DNA of 64,000 nucleotides, taken from positions 62,001 through 126,000 of the forward strand of contig CAZGEG010000006.1 of NCBI GenBank assembly GCA_964524835.1. The letters are read 5' to 3'. Each line of letters opens with the position of its first letter. Position 1 is the stretch's first letter. This DNA is from JACRCG01 sp964524835. Lineage in GTDB: Bacteria > Desulfobacterota > Desulfuromonadia > Geobacterales > Pseudopelobacteraceae. This document shows positions 1 through 8,290 of the stretch, piece by piece. A program made the position numbers and the translations under genes. The notes under the pieces were generated by a model that worked only from the letters and a program-made list of their open reading frames with translations, ran no database searches and was not told where the DNA came from.

Positions 1-277
1 AAGTAAAAGGTGCACAGATGAAGCTGACAATTTCGATCATATCAGCACGATTTTGGCGGTAAAATATCACATGGCTGCCAGCATTCAATTTTCGGTAGTC
101 AATTCGAATATCACTGCAATCCTTCCCTTTGAGCGGGTTGTCAGCCAACTGCTGGAATGAAACGTCCAACATTTGTAGATACAAGTTGCGTTGTTCACGC
201 CCCCAACGGTTTTGTGTGAACCTGGCAATCTCTTTCAAATCAGCCTTCGCCATGTTTGTGAGGGTAAAAGCGGGCAT
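1..277 (-). CDS. parE: ParE-type toxin, partial (cut by window start)
   Basis: The reading frame opens with ATG at 275-277 and runs off the left edge, so about 92 codons are visible and the C-terminus is missing. The N-terminal half (residues with TNMAKADLKEIARFT, then a W-G-x-E-Q segment and DIRIDYRKLNAGSHVIFYR) has the pattern of the RelE/ParE toxin fold, whose members usually poison gyrase. Its start overlaps the stop of the upstream antitoxin gene by one base, the usual coupling in parDE pairs. The gene was found by translating the minus strand directly. Family membership is secure; the molecular target is inferred. Confidence 0.75.
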   Translation of the reverse strand, partial: MPAFTLTNMAKADLKEIARFTQNRWGREQRNLYLQMLDVSFQQLADNPLKGKDCSDIRIDYRKLNAGSHVIFYRQNRADMIEIVSFICAPFT

Positions 278-519
278 CAGTTGAAACTTTCACCGTCAAG
301 TTCTGAGAGTATGCTCTTCAGTGAATAATCAGCGGTGCCGCTATCTTCACCCTCAATAAGAGCACGTCGTAGCAATGATAGCTTAGTTTCCCTTTCTTCC
401 AATAGTCGCAGACCGGCACGAATTGTTTCGCTTGCTGAACCAAAACGGCCTTGGACAACCTGTTGGGAAATTAACTTTTCGTAGTGTGAACCGAGAGTAA
501 CGCTGGTGTTTTTTTGCAT
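277..519 (-). CDS. parD: ParD-type antitoxin (ribbon-helix-helix)
   Basis: An 80-residue protein with the ParD pattern: a short beta strand (VTLGSHYEKLI) followed by the helix-turn-helix-like GRFGSASETIRAGLRLLEE, which in the family forms a dimeric ribbon-helix-helix DNA-binding head. The acidic C-terminal tail (residues about 50-80) would wrap the toxin. It is followed without a gap by the ParE-type gene. The start has GAGG upstream (ggaggtaatatc before ATG). Such pairs normally autorepress their promoter; here the promoter would lie in the AT-rich 520-570 segment. Confidence 0.8.
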   Translation of the reverse strand: MQKNTSVTLGSHYEKLISQQVVQGRFGSASETIRAGLRLLEERETKLSLLRRALIEGEDSGTADYSLKSILSELDGESFN

Positions 520-1053
520 GATATTACCTCCATCAATGTTGCAATAGTATCGCCATATAATATTTATTGGTATTGGTCAAGTACCTGAATTATGCCCAAC
601 CAGGAAAAAGCAGCGGCAAAAATACCGCCGCCGTTCTCCCAAAACCGTTAATTCACCCACTCCAACACAGGCCTCTGACTCGCCCTCACTCGCAAACACC
701 AACCGCTTCGTCCTCCTCACCCTGCAATTCATGGTGTTCTGGAACACCACCAGATTACTCGTCGCCTGGGGATGGCTAACAACCACAATAATCCCTTTCG
801 CAATCCAGCCATACTTTCGAAATAAGATGATGCTATAATGAGTCATCAAACCGTGAAAGGACACATGATCATGACACTTCTAAGCGACGACGCAACTAAA
901 GGCTTTTAAACAAGTCATCTTTGGGTTTTACGTTCAAATGAATTTTTAGTTTCTCGTAGCGTCGTAGCGTCGTTGCATGAAACAAGAATTCGTTCTGGTT
1001 AAGGCGCCGGGGCGAACCGGGAACTCCGGAAGCCACTACTGCAGGAGGAAAAG
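520..1053. other. intergenic stretch, no supported gene
   Basis: About 530 bases without a convincing gene. Short open frames on both strands here have no ribosome binding site and no recognisable family pattern. The stretch holds a TATAAT-like box near 834 and a short tandem GTAGCGTC repeat at about 957-973. The left part must contain the parDE promoter; the right end carries the strong RBS of the next gene. Confidence 0.6.
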
Positions 1054-1611
1054 ATGGGCAGATCGATGCAGGAATTATTGATATTCAATTCTTTCCTGAA
1101 TAATACGAGTGATTCAATAGTTATCAAGGAATATTTCGCAAACGAAGATGGGCAGTTTACCGGCGGGAAGATTGTGTGTGCCAGTGCCGTCAAAGCCCGG
1201 CATTATAATCTGAACATGGATACTATCCGGGGCTGCACCGATTTCGATCTGATGCCCCGTGATCAGGCACTGAAGGCCCTTCAAGATGACCTTTGGGTGA
1301 TGGAACATGGTAAACCGATCGAAGATATCCGCGAAACGATAACCCACAAAGACGGTGAAAAAGTAAACATTTCTGTAACCAAATTCCCCTGGATTCTGCC
1401 TGGAGGTGAATTAGTGGGAGTCATGTGCATCGCACGCAACATAACCATCAGAGAAAAAGCCAAACAGCAATATCACGACTTGAAGGAGTATATGATATGG
1501 GACGTTTTAAAGCCCTTGATCCCTCTCTATCATGATGATTTTAAAAGTGCTAAATCAAGCAGGGTATTAAAAGCCGTATTCTTTCGATTGATACGAATTT
1601 TAAATGAATAG
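1054..1611 (+). CDS. PAS-domain protein, soluble
   Basis: A 185-residue protein with a very good RBS (GCAGGAGG, 8 bases before ATG). Residues about 10-130 look like a single PAS domain: an N-terminal helix (LLIFNSFLNNTSDSIVIKEY), a central helix with the D-F-D-L-M-P motif, and the closing strands ending in GVMCIARNITIREKAK, which is the usual PAS/PAC end. No kinase, HD, GGDEF or methyl-accepting domain follows; the last 50 residues are a short basic helix-rich tail. PAS domains sense redox, light or ligands; what this one senses and what it signals to cannot be told. It may be a remnant of a longer histidine kinase. Confidence 0.7.
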   Translation: MGRSMQELLIFNSFLNNTSDSIVIKEYFANEDGQFTGGKIVCASAVKARHYNLNMDTIRGCTDFDLMPRDQALKALQDDLWVMEHGKPIEDIRETITHKDGEKVNISVTKFPWILPGGELVGVMCIARNITIREKAKQQYHDLKEYMIWDVLKPLIPLYHDDFKSAKSSRVLKAVFFRLIRILNE

Positions 1612-1771
1612 AAAATTGAAGGCATTAAACAGGCGGGTAATAAACAGACGTTATTCAGACCGGCCTGAAGAGGTACGGCGTGGTATCCGGCCAGTGCAGG
1701 CAAGGTACGGAACTACGCATTATTGATCGGGGGTTTTTCTACTGCGCCGTGCCCCGTTGAACCGCCAGTCC

Positions 1772-2167
1772 TTACCCCACCACCTCAACCAGCTCCCCGC
1801 GCACTTCCACTTTCAGCCGCACCAGGGCCCGGTCGGCAGGCCCGGTAAGCACCGTTCCCTGCCGGTCGAAGCGGCTGCCGTGGCAGGGGCAGGAGAGCGC
1901 ATCCTCCGTGACCGTGACCGTGCACCCCAGATGAGTGCAGATCAGACTCAGGGCATAGAAGCCCTCCCCGTCCCGGAACAGCGCCAGACGCTCGTCGCGA
2001 AACAGCAGCGCCCCGTTGTTCGGCACATCCGCAGCGGCGGCGCTGACCAGCACCCGGCGCTTTCCTGATGTGCGCGGGGTGAGATAGCGCACCAGCAGAC
2101 CGCCCGAGGCGAGCAGCAGGGTCAGGGTCGTGAGGAATTTTCGACGCGATTGAGGAAGGTTTTCCAT
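1772..2167 (-). CDS. Rieske [2Fe-2S] protein, TAT-type signal
   Basis: A 131-residue periplasm-facing Rieske protein. It starts with a twin-arginine-like signal (SRRKFLT, residues 7-13) and a hydrophobic anchor to about residue 29. The cluster motifs are C77-T-H79-L-G-C82 and C93-P-C95-H96-G-S, giving the Cys/His ligand pairs plus the disulfide cysteines of the high-potential Rieske fold. The gene overlaps the 3' end of the 9-heme cytochrome gene by 46 bases, so the two are translationally linked. No cytochrome b partner lies next to it, which is unlike a normal bc complex; it probably passes electrons to or from the neighbouring multiheme cytochromes (inference). Confidence 0.85.
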   Translation of the reverse strand: MENLPQSRRKFLTTLTLLLASGGLLVRYLTPRTSGKRRVLVSAAAADVPNNGALLFRDERLALFRDGEGFYALSLICTHLGCTVTVTEDALSCPCHGSRFDRQGTVLTGPADRALVRLKVEVRGELVEVVG

Positions 2168-3321
2168 TTTTCGATGTACGCCTTTGTATATGCCGGGCTC
2201 TTGCTGCTCATGCGCAGGTAGCGGGCGGCGTCCATGAAGCTGCCGTTGCTGACCCGCTGCCCACTCTGGAGCCAGAAAGATTCCAGCCCCATGCCGTCCT
2301 TTTCCAGATTGTAGACCCGCCGCGATTCCGGTTCAAGCAGGAAGCGGGCCGGGTTGTCGTGGCACCCCTCGCAGGTCACCCCGCCGCGCCGGACGGTGTG
2401 CGGGAAATACGCCCGCCACTCTGCGGCCAGCAGGGTATTCTCCGGGCCGCTGTTCCTGGCCCGCATGATGTCGGTGTAGTAGGAGATGAACATCGGCCGG
2501 ATCGGGCTGACCTTTCCGGCGGCATTGATCCCAAGCGGCGGTGCGTCCTGCTTTTTCAGGTAGGCGCTGCGCAGGTATTCCGCGTTTGGCCCCGGCTTCA
2601 GGTCAAAATCTTCTTTTAGCCGCTGGTCTCTGAAGCGGAGGAAAAAGGTGCCGTACTCCTGCGGCGCCCAGGCCGAATGGCAGGCGTAGCATTCAAGCCG
2701 CTGCAGATGGGCAGGAATACGATGCTCCAGGACCTTCAGGTCCGGCTTGTGGCAGTCTCGGCACCCTTTGGATGATTTTTTCCCCTCCGCCAGGCTGGTC
2801 ATCGAATGGCAGGCTCCGCAACTCATCCCGGCGGAATAGTGCACATCGGGAAGCATTTTCAGGAACGTTTCACCGCCCACGGCAATCCCCCGCTGGTAGC
2901 GCATGTTGTCCTCGCGCGGAGCGCGCCCCGAATAGTCCCAGCCGGTGTAATAACCTTTGTGGCAGCGCTGGCAGGTTGCGACGCTCGGCTTTGCCAACCC
3001 CGCTCCGCCGTGGCAGTCGAGGCACCCCGTCAGGTGGCAGGAATTGCAGTTCTTGTCCCAGAATCCGGAATCAAACCGCCCGTAGGTTCGCTGCACAAAA
3101 GCCTTCTCGCCCCCCCGCTGTCCCATGGCATGGTCGAAGACCCGCTCATTTCCCCGGTGGCAGACGATGCAGCCGGCCGCCCGACCTGTACGGGAGGCCG
3201 GATCGCTGGCGCTTCCCCCCTGGAGGTGGCACGCATTGCAGTCCAACCCGACATGGGGTGCAGCTGCCTCCAGGTTAACGGGGAGACAGAAGCCGACGAT
3301 GAAGAGAATCATCCAACGCAC
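2122..3321 (-). CDS. periplasmic multiheme c-type cytochrome, 9 CXXCH
   Basis: A 399-residue secreted protein starting at GTG (AAGGA upstream) with signal peptide MRWMILFIVGFCLPVNLEAA. Nine haem c motifs are visible in order: CNACH, CIVCH, CNSCH, CLDCH, CQRCH, CGACH, CRDCH, CYACH and CEGCH, the last far downstream after a motif-free region (residues about 225-310). The layout, with VHYSAGMSCGACH matching VHFAAGMECIDCH of the upstream cytochrome, suggests that the two proteins are distant paralogues. Its start overlaps the 12-heme gene by 47 bases and its end overlaps the Rieske gene. Role: electron relay in an ext-like trans-outer-membrane conduit (inferred from neighbours). Confidence 0.88.
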   Translation of the reverse strand: MRWMILFIVGFCLPVNLEAAAPHVGLDCNACHLQGGSASDPASRTGRAAGCIVCHRGNERVFDHAMGQRGGEKAFVQRTYGRFDSGFWDKNCNSCHLTGCLDCHGGAGLAKPSVATCQRCHKGYYTGWDYSGRAPREDNMRYQRGIAVGGETFLKMLPDVHYSAGMSCGACHSMTSLAEGKKSSKGCRDCHKPDLKVLEHRIPAHLQRLECYACHSAWAPQEYGTFFLRFRDQRLKEDFDLKPGPNAEYLRSAYLKKQDAPPLGINAAGKVSPIRPMFISYYTDIMRARNSGPENTLLAAEWRAYFPHTVRRGGVTCEGCHDNPARFLLEPESRRVYNLEKDGMGLESFWLQSGQRVSNGSFMDAARYLRMSSKSPAYTKAYIEKWKTFLNRVENSSRP

Positions 3322-5137
3322 GATGGTTTAGTCCTTTCCGGTAGATCGGGTCACGGGCGGTGCCGTGACAGGGTAGACAGAGATTGACCGCCAGCGTCCG
3401 CTTCACTTCGGCTCCGTTCAGCGGTCGGGAGTTTTCGCGGGTAATTGCCGAGTAGGCGTTTACCCGGCCGTTCTTCATCGTCAGGAAACCATCCAGCGGC
3501 TTAGAGTCCGAGCGTTCGCAGATCAGCGTACCGGTGATGCTGTTCCCCTCGACGATATGCTGGCCGAAACCGAGAAAGGCCGGGTTGCCGTGGCATTCGG
3601 CGCAGCCGAGCGCTTTCTTGCCGGTGTTGTGGGAGTAAAACGGGGCAAAGCGGAGCTGCTGCTTCCCCTTGAATTTTGAGACGTATTCCGATTTTGAGAT
3701 TGAACCGTCCGCTTCGGCCACCGTGACGAAGGTCTGGCAGCCGGGGGTCACCGGCGAGATCCTGCCGCGCTGGTTGAGCGCCAGCGGGAACGGATAGAGC
3801 ATGCGGTAGTCCTCCGTTTCGCTGAAAGCGCCCGGGGTTTCCTCCCCCTTGATGAAGTCCATGCCGCTTTTCCCCTTGTCGTACCGGGTATGGCAGCCGT
3901 AGCACTGCACCGAGGTGCGCGAATGGCAGCTGTAGCACTCCAGCCGGGCGTGACCGACAACCGTATGCTCCGGCGTGCCGGTGATAACCTTGCTCCGATG
4001 CAGCTTGCCGCTCCGTTTTCCCTGCAGCCAGATCGCGCCCTCCTTGTAGAACACGTTGGAGTAGCTGCGCCCCTTGGCGGTCTGGATCATGCGCATGCCG
4101 GACGTTACCGGCTGTTTGTAGGAACGGGACTCCCGCAGCGCTTCATCGTTCTCGCGGGTGACCTCGCGATAGCGCGGCAGTTCTTCGGCGCCGCCATGGC
4201 AATCCTCGCAGGCGACCTCGGTCTGCAGGTACATGTTGCGGTAGGCGAAGCCGTCCCCCATCACATCACGCGAGGTATGGCAGTCGATGCACTCCATCCC
4301 GGCCGCAAAATGGACATCGGCGGTGATATGGGTCAGGTTGCGGGCGCCGCTGGTCATAACCGGCCCCGCTTCGCCTCTCCAGGTCGGCACCAGGCCGTTG
4401 TTGCCGTCATACAGCCCCTGGTAGGAAAAGGCGATGCGGCCGCTCCGGTTGTGGCAGCGCGAGCAGACCTGGGTGTCGGGGAGCGGGGTCATGGCATGGC
4501 TGGCGGAGTGCCCCGCCCTCCCCTTCATGGTCCGGTCGCCCCCCTCGTAGGTCCCTTCATTGTTCCAGGGGAAATGGCAGGCGGCACAGCCGGAGGCGTG
4601 GCTGGCGGCATAGACTCCTGTAGTCTCCGCGCCGATATGGCAGCGGGCGCAGAACTTGCGGTACAGTTCGCCGGACAGGTTGTCCAGTTCGGCTACCGGT
4701 TTGGGAGAAAACGGCCTGCCGGCGGCATCGAACTGTTTTTCGCCGTGGGTGGTGTAGCTGTTGCCGTCCTCCCCCTCCCAGGTCAGCTGGGTGTTGCGGA
4801 TCATCCCGGCGGCGGTGTACATCAGGTTGCTCTTCATCCGCTCGAACTGGTACCGGTGGCAGGGAGCGCAGCCGTTCTCCCAGCGCCCGATATATTCCGG
4901 GTCGGCAATGCCGAAAACACCCTGATGCGCCTTTTCCTTTCCCTCCTCCTGCGGCTTGCCGCCATGGCAGGAAACGCAGTCGCCATGTGTTTTGGAAACA
5001 TGCTCGATTCCCTTGTGACAGCGGACGCAGGAGGACTCTTTTACTCCCCGCTGACATCCGGAGAGGAACAGCGGCAGGAATAACAGGAGCAGAAACAAGG
5101 CGAGGTTTTTGCCGTGCAGGGCAGTACGGATCAGCAT
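3275..5137 (-). CDS. multiheme c-type cytochrome lipoprotein, 12 CXXCH
   Basis: A 620-residue protein with a lipoprotein signal (LFLPLFLSGC, lipobox Cys near residue 28). Twelve CXXCH motifs are present: CVRCH, CVSCH, CAPCH, CARCH, CAACH, CSRCH, CIDCH, CEDCH, CYSCH, CYGCH, CAECH and CLPCH. A lipid-anchored multiheme cytochrome next to a porin and a rhodanese lipoprotein is the composition of the Geobacter extHIJKL-type conduit, in which such lipoproteins carry electrons through or across the outer membrane. The RBS before ATG is weak. It is separated from the porin gene by a strong terminator (5199-5240), so it may have its own promoter in 5138-5200 or depend on read-through. Confidence 0.88.
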   Translation of the reverse strand: MLIRTALHGKNLALFLLLLFLPLFLSGCQRGVKESSCVRCHKGIEHVSKTHGDCVSCHGGKPQEEGKEKAHQGVFGIADPEYIGRWENGCAPCHRYQFERMKSNLMYTAAGMIRNTQLTWEGEDGNSYTTHGEKQFDAAGRPFSPKPVAELDNLSGELYRKFCARCHIGAETTGVYAASHASGCAACHFPWNNEGTYEGGDRTMKGRAGHSASHAMTPLPDTQVCSRCHNRSGRIAFSYQGLYDGNNGLVPTWRGEAGPVMTSGARNLTHITADVHFAAGMECIDCHTSRDVMGDGFAYRNMYLQTEVACEDCHGGAEELPRYREVTRENDEALRESRSYKQPVTSGMRMIQTAKGRSYSNVFYKEGAIWLQGKRSGKLHRSKVITGTPEHTVVGHARLECYSCHSRTSVQCYGCHTRYDKGKSGMDFIKGEETPGAFSETEDYRMLYPFPLALNQRGRISPVTPGCQTFVTVAEADGSISKSEYVSKFKGKQQLRFAPFYSHNTGKKALGCAECHGNPAFLGFGQHIVEGNSITGTLICERSDSKPLDGFLTMKNGRVNAYSAITRENSRPLNGAEVKRTLAVNLCLPCHGTARDPIYRKGLNHRALDDSLHRRLLSPR

Positions 5138-5198
5138 TTCCGGGGAAGACCTTTGACGTTTTTAGTGGCCTACTATAACACGGCTGCGTGAGTAACCA

Positions 5199-5240
5199 GA
5201 ATAAAAAAGAGACCTGGCAGAGGTGTATCCCGGCCAGGTC
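5199..5240 (-). terminator. rho-independent terminator after the porin gene
   Basis: A perfect 8-bp inverted repeat GACCTGGC / GCCAGGTC (5211-5218 and 5233-5240) is followed on the minus strand by TCTTTTTTATT. It lies just after the porin stop and before the 12-heme cytochrome gene. Confidence 0.85.
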
Positions 5241-5267
5241 CTTGTGCTGACAGTTGCTGTTTAAGGG

Positions 5268-6464
5268 TTAAAAAATCAGCTGCAGCTGGGTAATATAGGT
5301 CATGAAATCTTTGGTACCGTCGGCAGATGTCCCGGCTCCCTTGTGGAAACCGGTGTTGCTGACCTCCACGGTCAACTTCAGGTTCTGGTCTCTGAAATAG
5401 TAATTAGCGCCGCCGCCGTACCAGTCGACCCTCTGGTCTGATACGCCTTCCAGATTGGCAAAGGACCACTTTTCGTATCTGACAAAGAACTGTAACGGCA
5501 AGCTGGGCAGCATGTAGCCGGCCTTCATATAATAGCCGTTCTTTTCACCGCTCAGGCCGATTGTGCCGCTGTCAGGACTGGCTCCTTGATATGCATCGTC
5601 CAGATCATACTTCGCATAGGCTCCTGAAAGGGTTGCTGTACCGAAGGTGCTGAGCGGATACTCAAAGAAAGCGTCAACGGTCCAGGCGGAGTAATCTTTT
5701 CCTCCGCTCTTGTTGACTGTGTCGCTGTAGGCGACATCAGCCTCAAACTGGTAGGCAGCGCCAACCGTCAGCACTTTCTTTTTACCCATATAGGTACCCT
5801 TGTAGCCATAGTCGCTCTCAGGATCCAGCAACGACACGTGTCCACGCATGGTATAGCGAAAATTTGAATCCGGCGCCGTGTCGCCTGATACCGCCTTGCG
5901 CCCCTCCATCACATCAAGACGATACTGGAACATGTCCTTGAAAGCGTTACCCCAGACAGCCACACCCATGTCGCGGGTGGTCACGAACGGGGCACGGATA
6001 AAAAGCGAACGGTCCAGAGTCAAAGGATTTTCACAGGCTTCAAGGTTTTCACGGGAGAAATTGTACTTGAATTTACCCACATTTACCCGCAACGCATCAT
6101 CGAATTTAAAGCGCATGACCGCATCAAGCATCTGGAATTCTGTCCCCTGGTTTGTGTCTGCAACCCGCAAAGTGCCAACATTTGGATCTTCAGTAAACTC
6201 GGTCTGGACATACATGCTCATCGTATCGCCATAAGCCCCCATCAGGGCCAGACGATTGCGGCGAAAGTTGAAGTTGCTGGTTGTGTTGTCATTGTTGGTG
6301 CCGGAGCCGATGTCACGTACCGTCATCTGAAACTGCCCTTTGTAGTCCAGTTGCAGCACGCCTTTGTCCTCAGGCCCGAATGTCATCTGCGGCCCGGCAA
6401 ATGCTGTGCCGGCCAAGCCCAGCAACAGGGCGGCTGAAGCACTTATTTTTCCGATTTTCGACAT
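5268..6464 (-). CDS. outer-membrane porin, ExtI-like
   Basis: A 398-residue beta-barrel protein. The ATG at 6462-6464 is chosen because it has AAGGAG 9 bases upstream and begins a clean signal peptide ending in GLAGTAFA-GPQ; a longer frame upstream has no such signals. Alternating hydrophobic/polar strands with many aromatic residues and a C-terminal ITQLQLIF (terminal Phe) are typical of outer-membrane barrels, close to the phosphate-selective porin O/P superfamily. It follows the rhodanese lipoprotein gene by 61 bases, as ExtI follows ExtH in Geobacter. Likely role: a channel or sheath for the associated cytochromes, or entry of oxyanions such as selenite (known for ExtI in G. sulfurreducens; inferred here). 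Confidence 0.8.
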   Translation of the reverse strand: MSKIGKISASAALLLGLAGTAFAGPQMTFGPEDKGVLQLDYKGQFQMTVRDIGSGTNNDNTTSNFNFRRNRLALMGAYGDTMSMYVQTEFTEDPNVGTLRVADTNQGTEFQMLDAVMRFKFDDALRVNVGKFKYNFSRENLEACENPLTLDRSLFIRAPFVTTRDMGVAVWGNAFKDMFQYRLDVMEGRKAVSGDTAPDSNFRYTMRGHVSLLDPESDYGYKGTYMGKKKVLTVGAAYQFEADVAYSDTVNKSGGKDYSAWTVDAFFEYPLSTFGTATLSGAYAKYDLDDAYQGASPDSGTIGLSGEKNGYYMKAGYMLPSLPLQFFVRYEKWSFANLEGVSDQRVDWYGGGANYYFRDQNLKLTVEVSNTGFHKGAGTSADGTKDFMTYITQLQLIF

Positions 6465-6525
6465 ATATGATTCTCCTTCGTTCGTTAATGTGTTCGTTGA
6501 CAAGACATCAAAAGGGTTGCAAGCG

Positions 6526-7872
6526 CTAGCAGCCGCTGCCGCCACCGGAAGCTCCGCCGGCAGACGGTGCAGCCGTAGTGCCGCCACTGGTAAAGTAGGC
6601 TTTGTCCTCATTCAGAATCTGGTTGGCACGCGGGTCGGTCACCGTGGTGAACATGGCCTTGGACACCGGGTCTATGGTGAGTGAGGCACCGATATCGGTC
6701 GGAAGCGCCGGATTGCTGCGCGGAGAAGTATAGGCAGCAGCACTGAATGTGCGGTTGAATGCAACGGTGGTCGATGTATTTACGTTGGTTTGCCAGGCGG
6801 CAGATACGAGATTGGTGGCTGGGGCCAGTGACGTGTAACCGCTCCACTGGTTCCAGGAGCCATCGTACAGCGTGACCGGCCAACCCAGAATGCCATCAAG
6901 GACAAAGAAGACCGATGAAGCACGCACGCCGGAGGCACAGTACAGATAATTCATGCTTTTGGAGGCAGAGACACCAAAGGTCGCCAGGCGGGCAGCCAGG
7001 TCGCTGGCAGGCTTGTAGGTCGACGTGTTGCCGGTGCCGGTCAATGCATATTGCGCAAAATCATCAACACCTGCATTGGCAATGTAGATGTTGCCGATAT
7101 TTCCACCACGTTCATCCAGTATGGAAACACCTGCTGCACCGGTTGCAAGTGTTCCGCCATTGATTTTATCAACAACCGAGATCATCTCGCCTATGGAAGT
7201 ACGCAGGCTGAAGTTGGCCGTGCTGCCGGCATACAGATTCCGGACTGTGAACGTTGAAGGAGCGACTGACGGAACGGTAGTATTCAGTGCATACGTAGCA
7301 GGCCACACTTCGGCAGCGGCAGCTGTTTCCCACCCGTTTTCGCCGCCCTGCAGTACTTTCAGCCGCTCCTTGGGAAAGCCCCAGTAGCGAAACGTGAAAT
7401 AGGCTCTGGCGGGGTTCAGGGCGTTTTGTCCCTTACTGGCAGCAAACACGATGGTCGTATTCCGGTTAATGCCGAGCTTCTTGACAATGTTGTCAATAGT
7501 TGGCCCATCTATAACCATGGTACCGATTGCGGTGACGCCTTCCAGTCGCGTCATCAGCAGTTCGGCTCCTGAATCAAGCAGGAGCGCGCCTGGAATATGC
7601 TGGGCAGCATACTGGGCAGGAGTGGCCACGGTTACAATTACCACCCGGTCTTTCGCCGCCGGATCACTGCTGTTCACCTTGCCTTCATCCATCCATTGTT
7701 TGAGTGTGGCAGGCTCAATCAGGGCGCTGGCGGTCTTGGTGGTTGTTATGGATGCGTTCGGATCGTCATATCCATCCGTACCGCAGCCCGACAGGGTAAG
7801 TGCGGCAACCATTACTGTTACTAGCAGTGCTGCTATCAGCACTCTGCTTTTCTTCATCATCTTTTCCGACAT
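6526..7872 (-). CDS. rhodanese-domain lipoprotein, ExtH-like, C-terminal Cys
   Basis: A 448-residue lipoprotein. The start at 7872 has GAGGAGGAATT directly before ATG; lipobox LSGC places the lipidated Cys at residue 30. Two rhodanese-like domains follow (about 65-190 and 225-355). In the first, the active-site loop reads IVFAASKGQNAL with no Cys, so it should be catalytically dead; the second reads YLYCASGVRAS, with the expected catalytic Cys and the CxxGxR loop. The protein ends in a Gly/Ser-rich tail finishing GGGSGC. A rhodanese lipoprotein just upstream of a porin and multiheme cytochromes matches ExtH of the Geobacter ext conduit. It is divergent from the LysR gene, its probable regulator. 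Confidence 0.82.
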   Translation of the reverse strand: MSEKMMKKSRVLIAALLVTVMVAALTLSGCGTDGYDDPNASITTTKTASALIEPATLKQWMDEGKVNSSDPAAKDRVVIVTVATPAQYAAQHIPGALLLDSGAELLMTRLEGVTAIGTMVIDGPTIDNIVKKLGINRNTTIVFAASKGQNALNPARAYFTFRYWGFPKERLKVLQGGENGWETAAAAEVWPATYALNTTVPSVAPSTFTVRNLYAGSTANFSLRTSIGEMISVVDKINGGTLATGAAGVSILDERGGNIGNIYIANAGVDDFAQYALTGTGNTSTYKPASDLAARLATFGVSASKSMNYLYCASGVRASSVFFVLDGILGWPVTLYDGSWNQWSGYTSLAPATNLVSAAWQTNVNTSTTVAFNRTFSAAAYTSPRSNPALPTDIGASLTIDPVSKAMFTTVTDPRANQILNEDKAYFTSGGTTAAPSAGGASGGGSGC

Positions 7873-8290
7873 AATTCCTCCTCGTAAAAAAGTGTGAGAA
7901 TTCGACAGGTAATATGGTGCTGTATATCTACTACCGCTCCCGTCCCTTTCACCTCCCTCCTGATTTATGTGAGCCGGCCTGGAACACATGTAATAAAAAG
8001 TCGTAAAAAAACCGGCGGCGATTATGCCGACGGCAACGTAAATACTAATAGAGGACGAATCGGATACGCGACCTTTTTCATGACTGGAATACTCTTTTTG
8101 GCAGAGAGTTAATCATCACTTGATTGCTCCGAATGTTAGATGTAATACTGACCCGGTTTCTTTTTTACTACGCGAGACGGCATCGTATTGTGACTGCATC
8201 TTAGTATGGTCACCGCCTGTTTCACTAATGAATATAAATCATAGGGCTATGAACTTTACGCAATAAAACAGGTGTTTACGGGAGCACACG
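7873..8290. promoter_or_regulatory. divergent control region between rhodanese lipoprotein and lysR
   Basis: A 418-base non-coding region between divergent genes. It contains the perfect palindrome TCATAG-GG-CTATGA at 8239-8252, 38 bases before the lysR start, a candidate site for autoregulation by the LysR protein, and several AT-rich promoter-like segments (around 8030-8050 and 8225-8240). A gene here is not supported; a short plus-strand frame at 7894-8112 has no RBS. Confidence 0.5.

Noticed and set aside
577..864. 95-codon minus-strand frame and overlapping plus-strand frame near the left end
   Set aside because: No RBS, no recognisable domain, and the two overlap each other on opposite strands.
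3890..5083. Plus-strand open frame of 397 codons opposite the 12-haem cytochrome
   Set aside because: Antisense shadow; the minus-strand frame has twelve CXXCH motifs and a lipoprotein signal.
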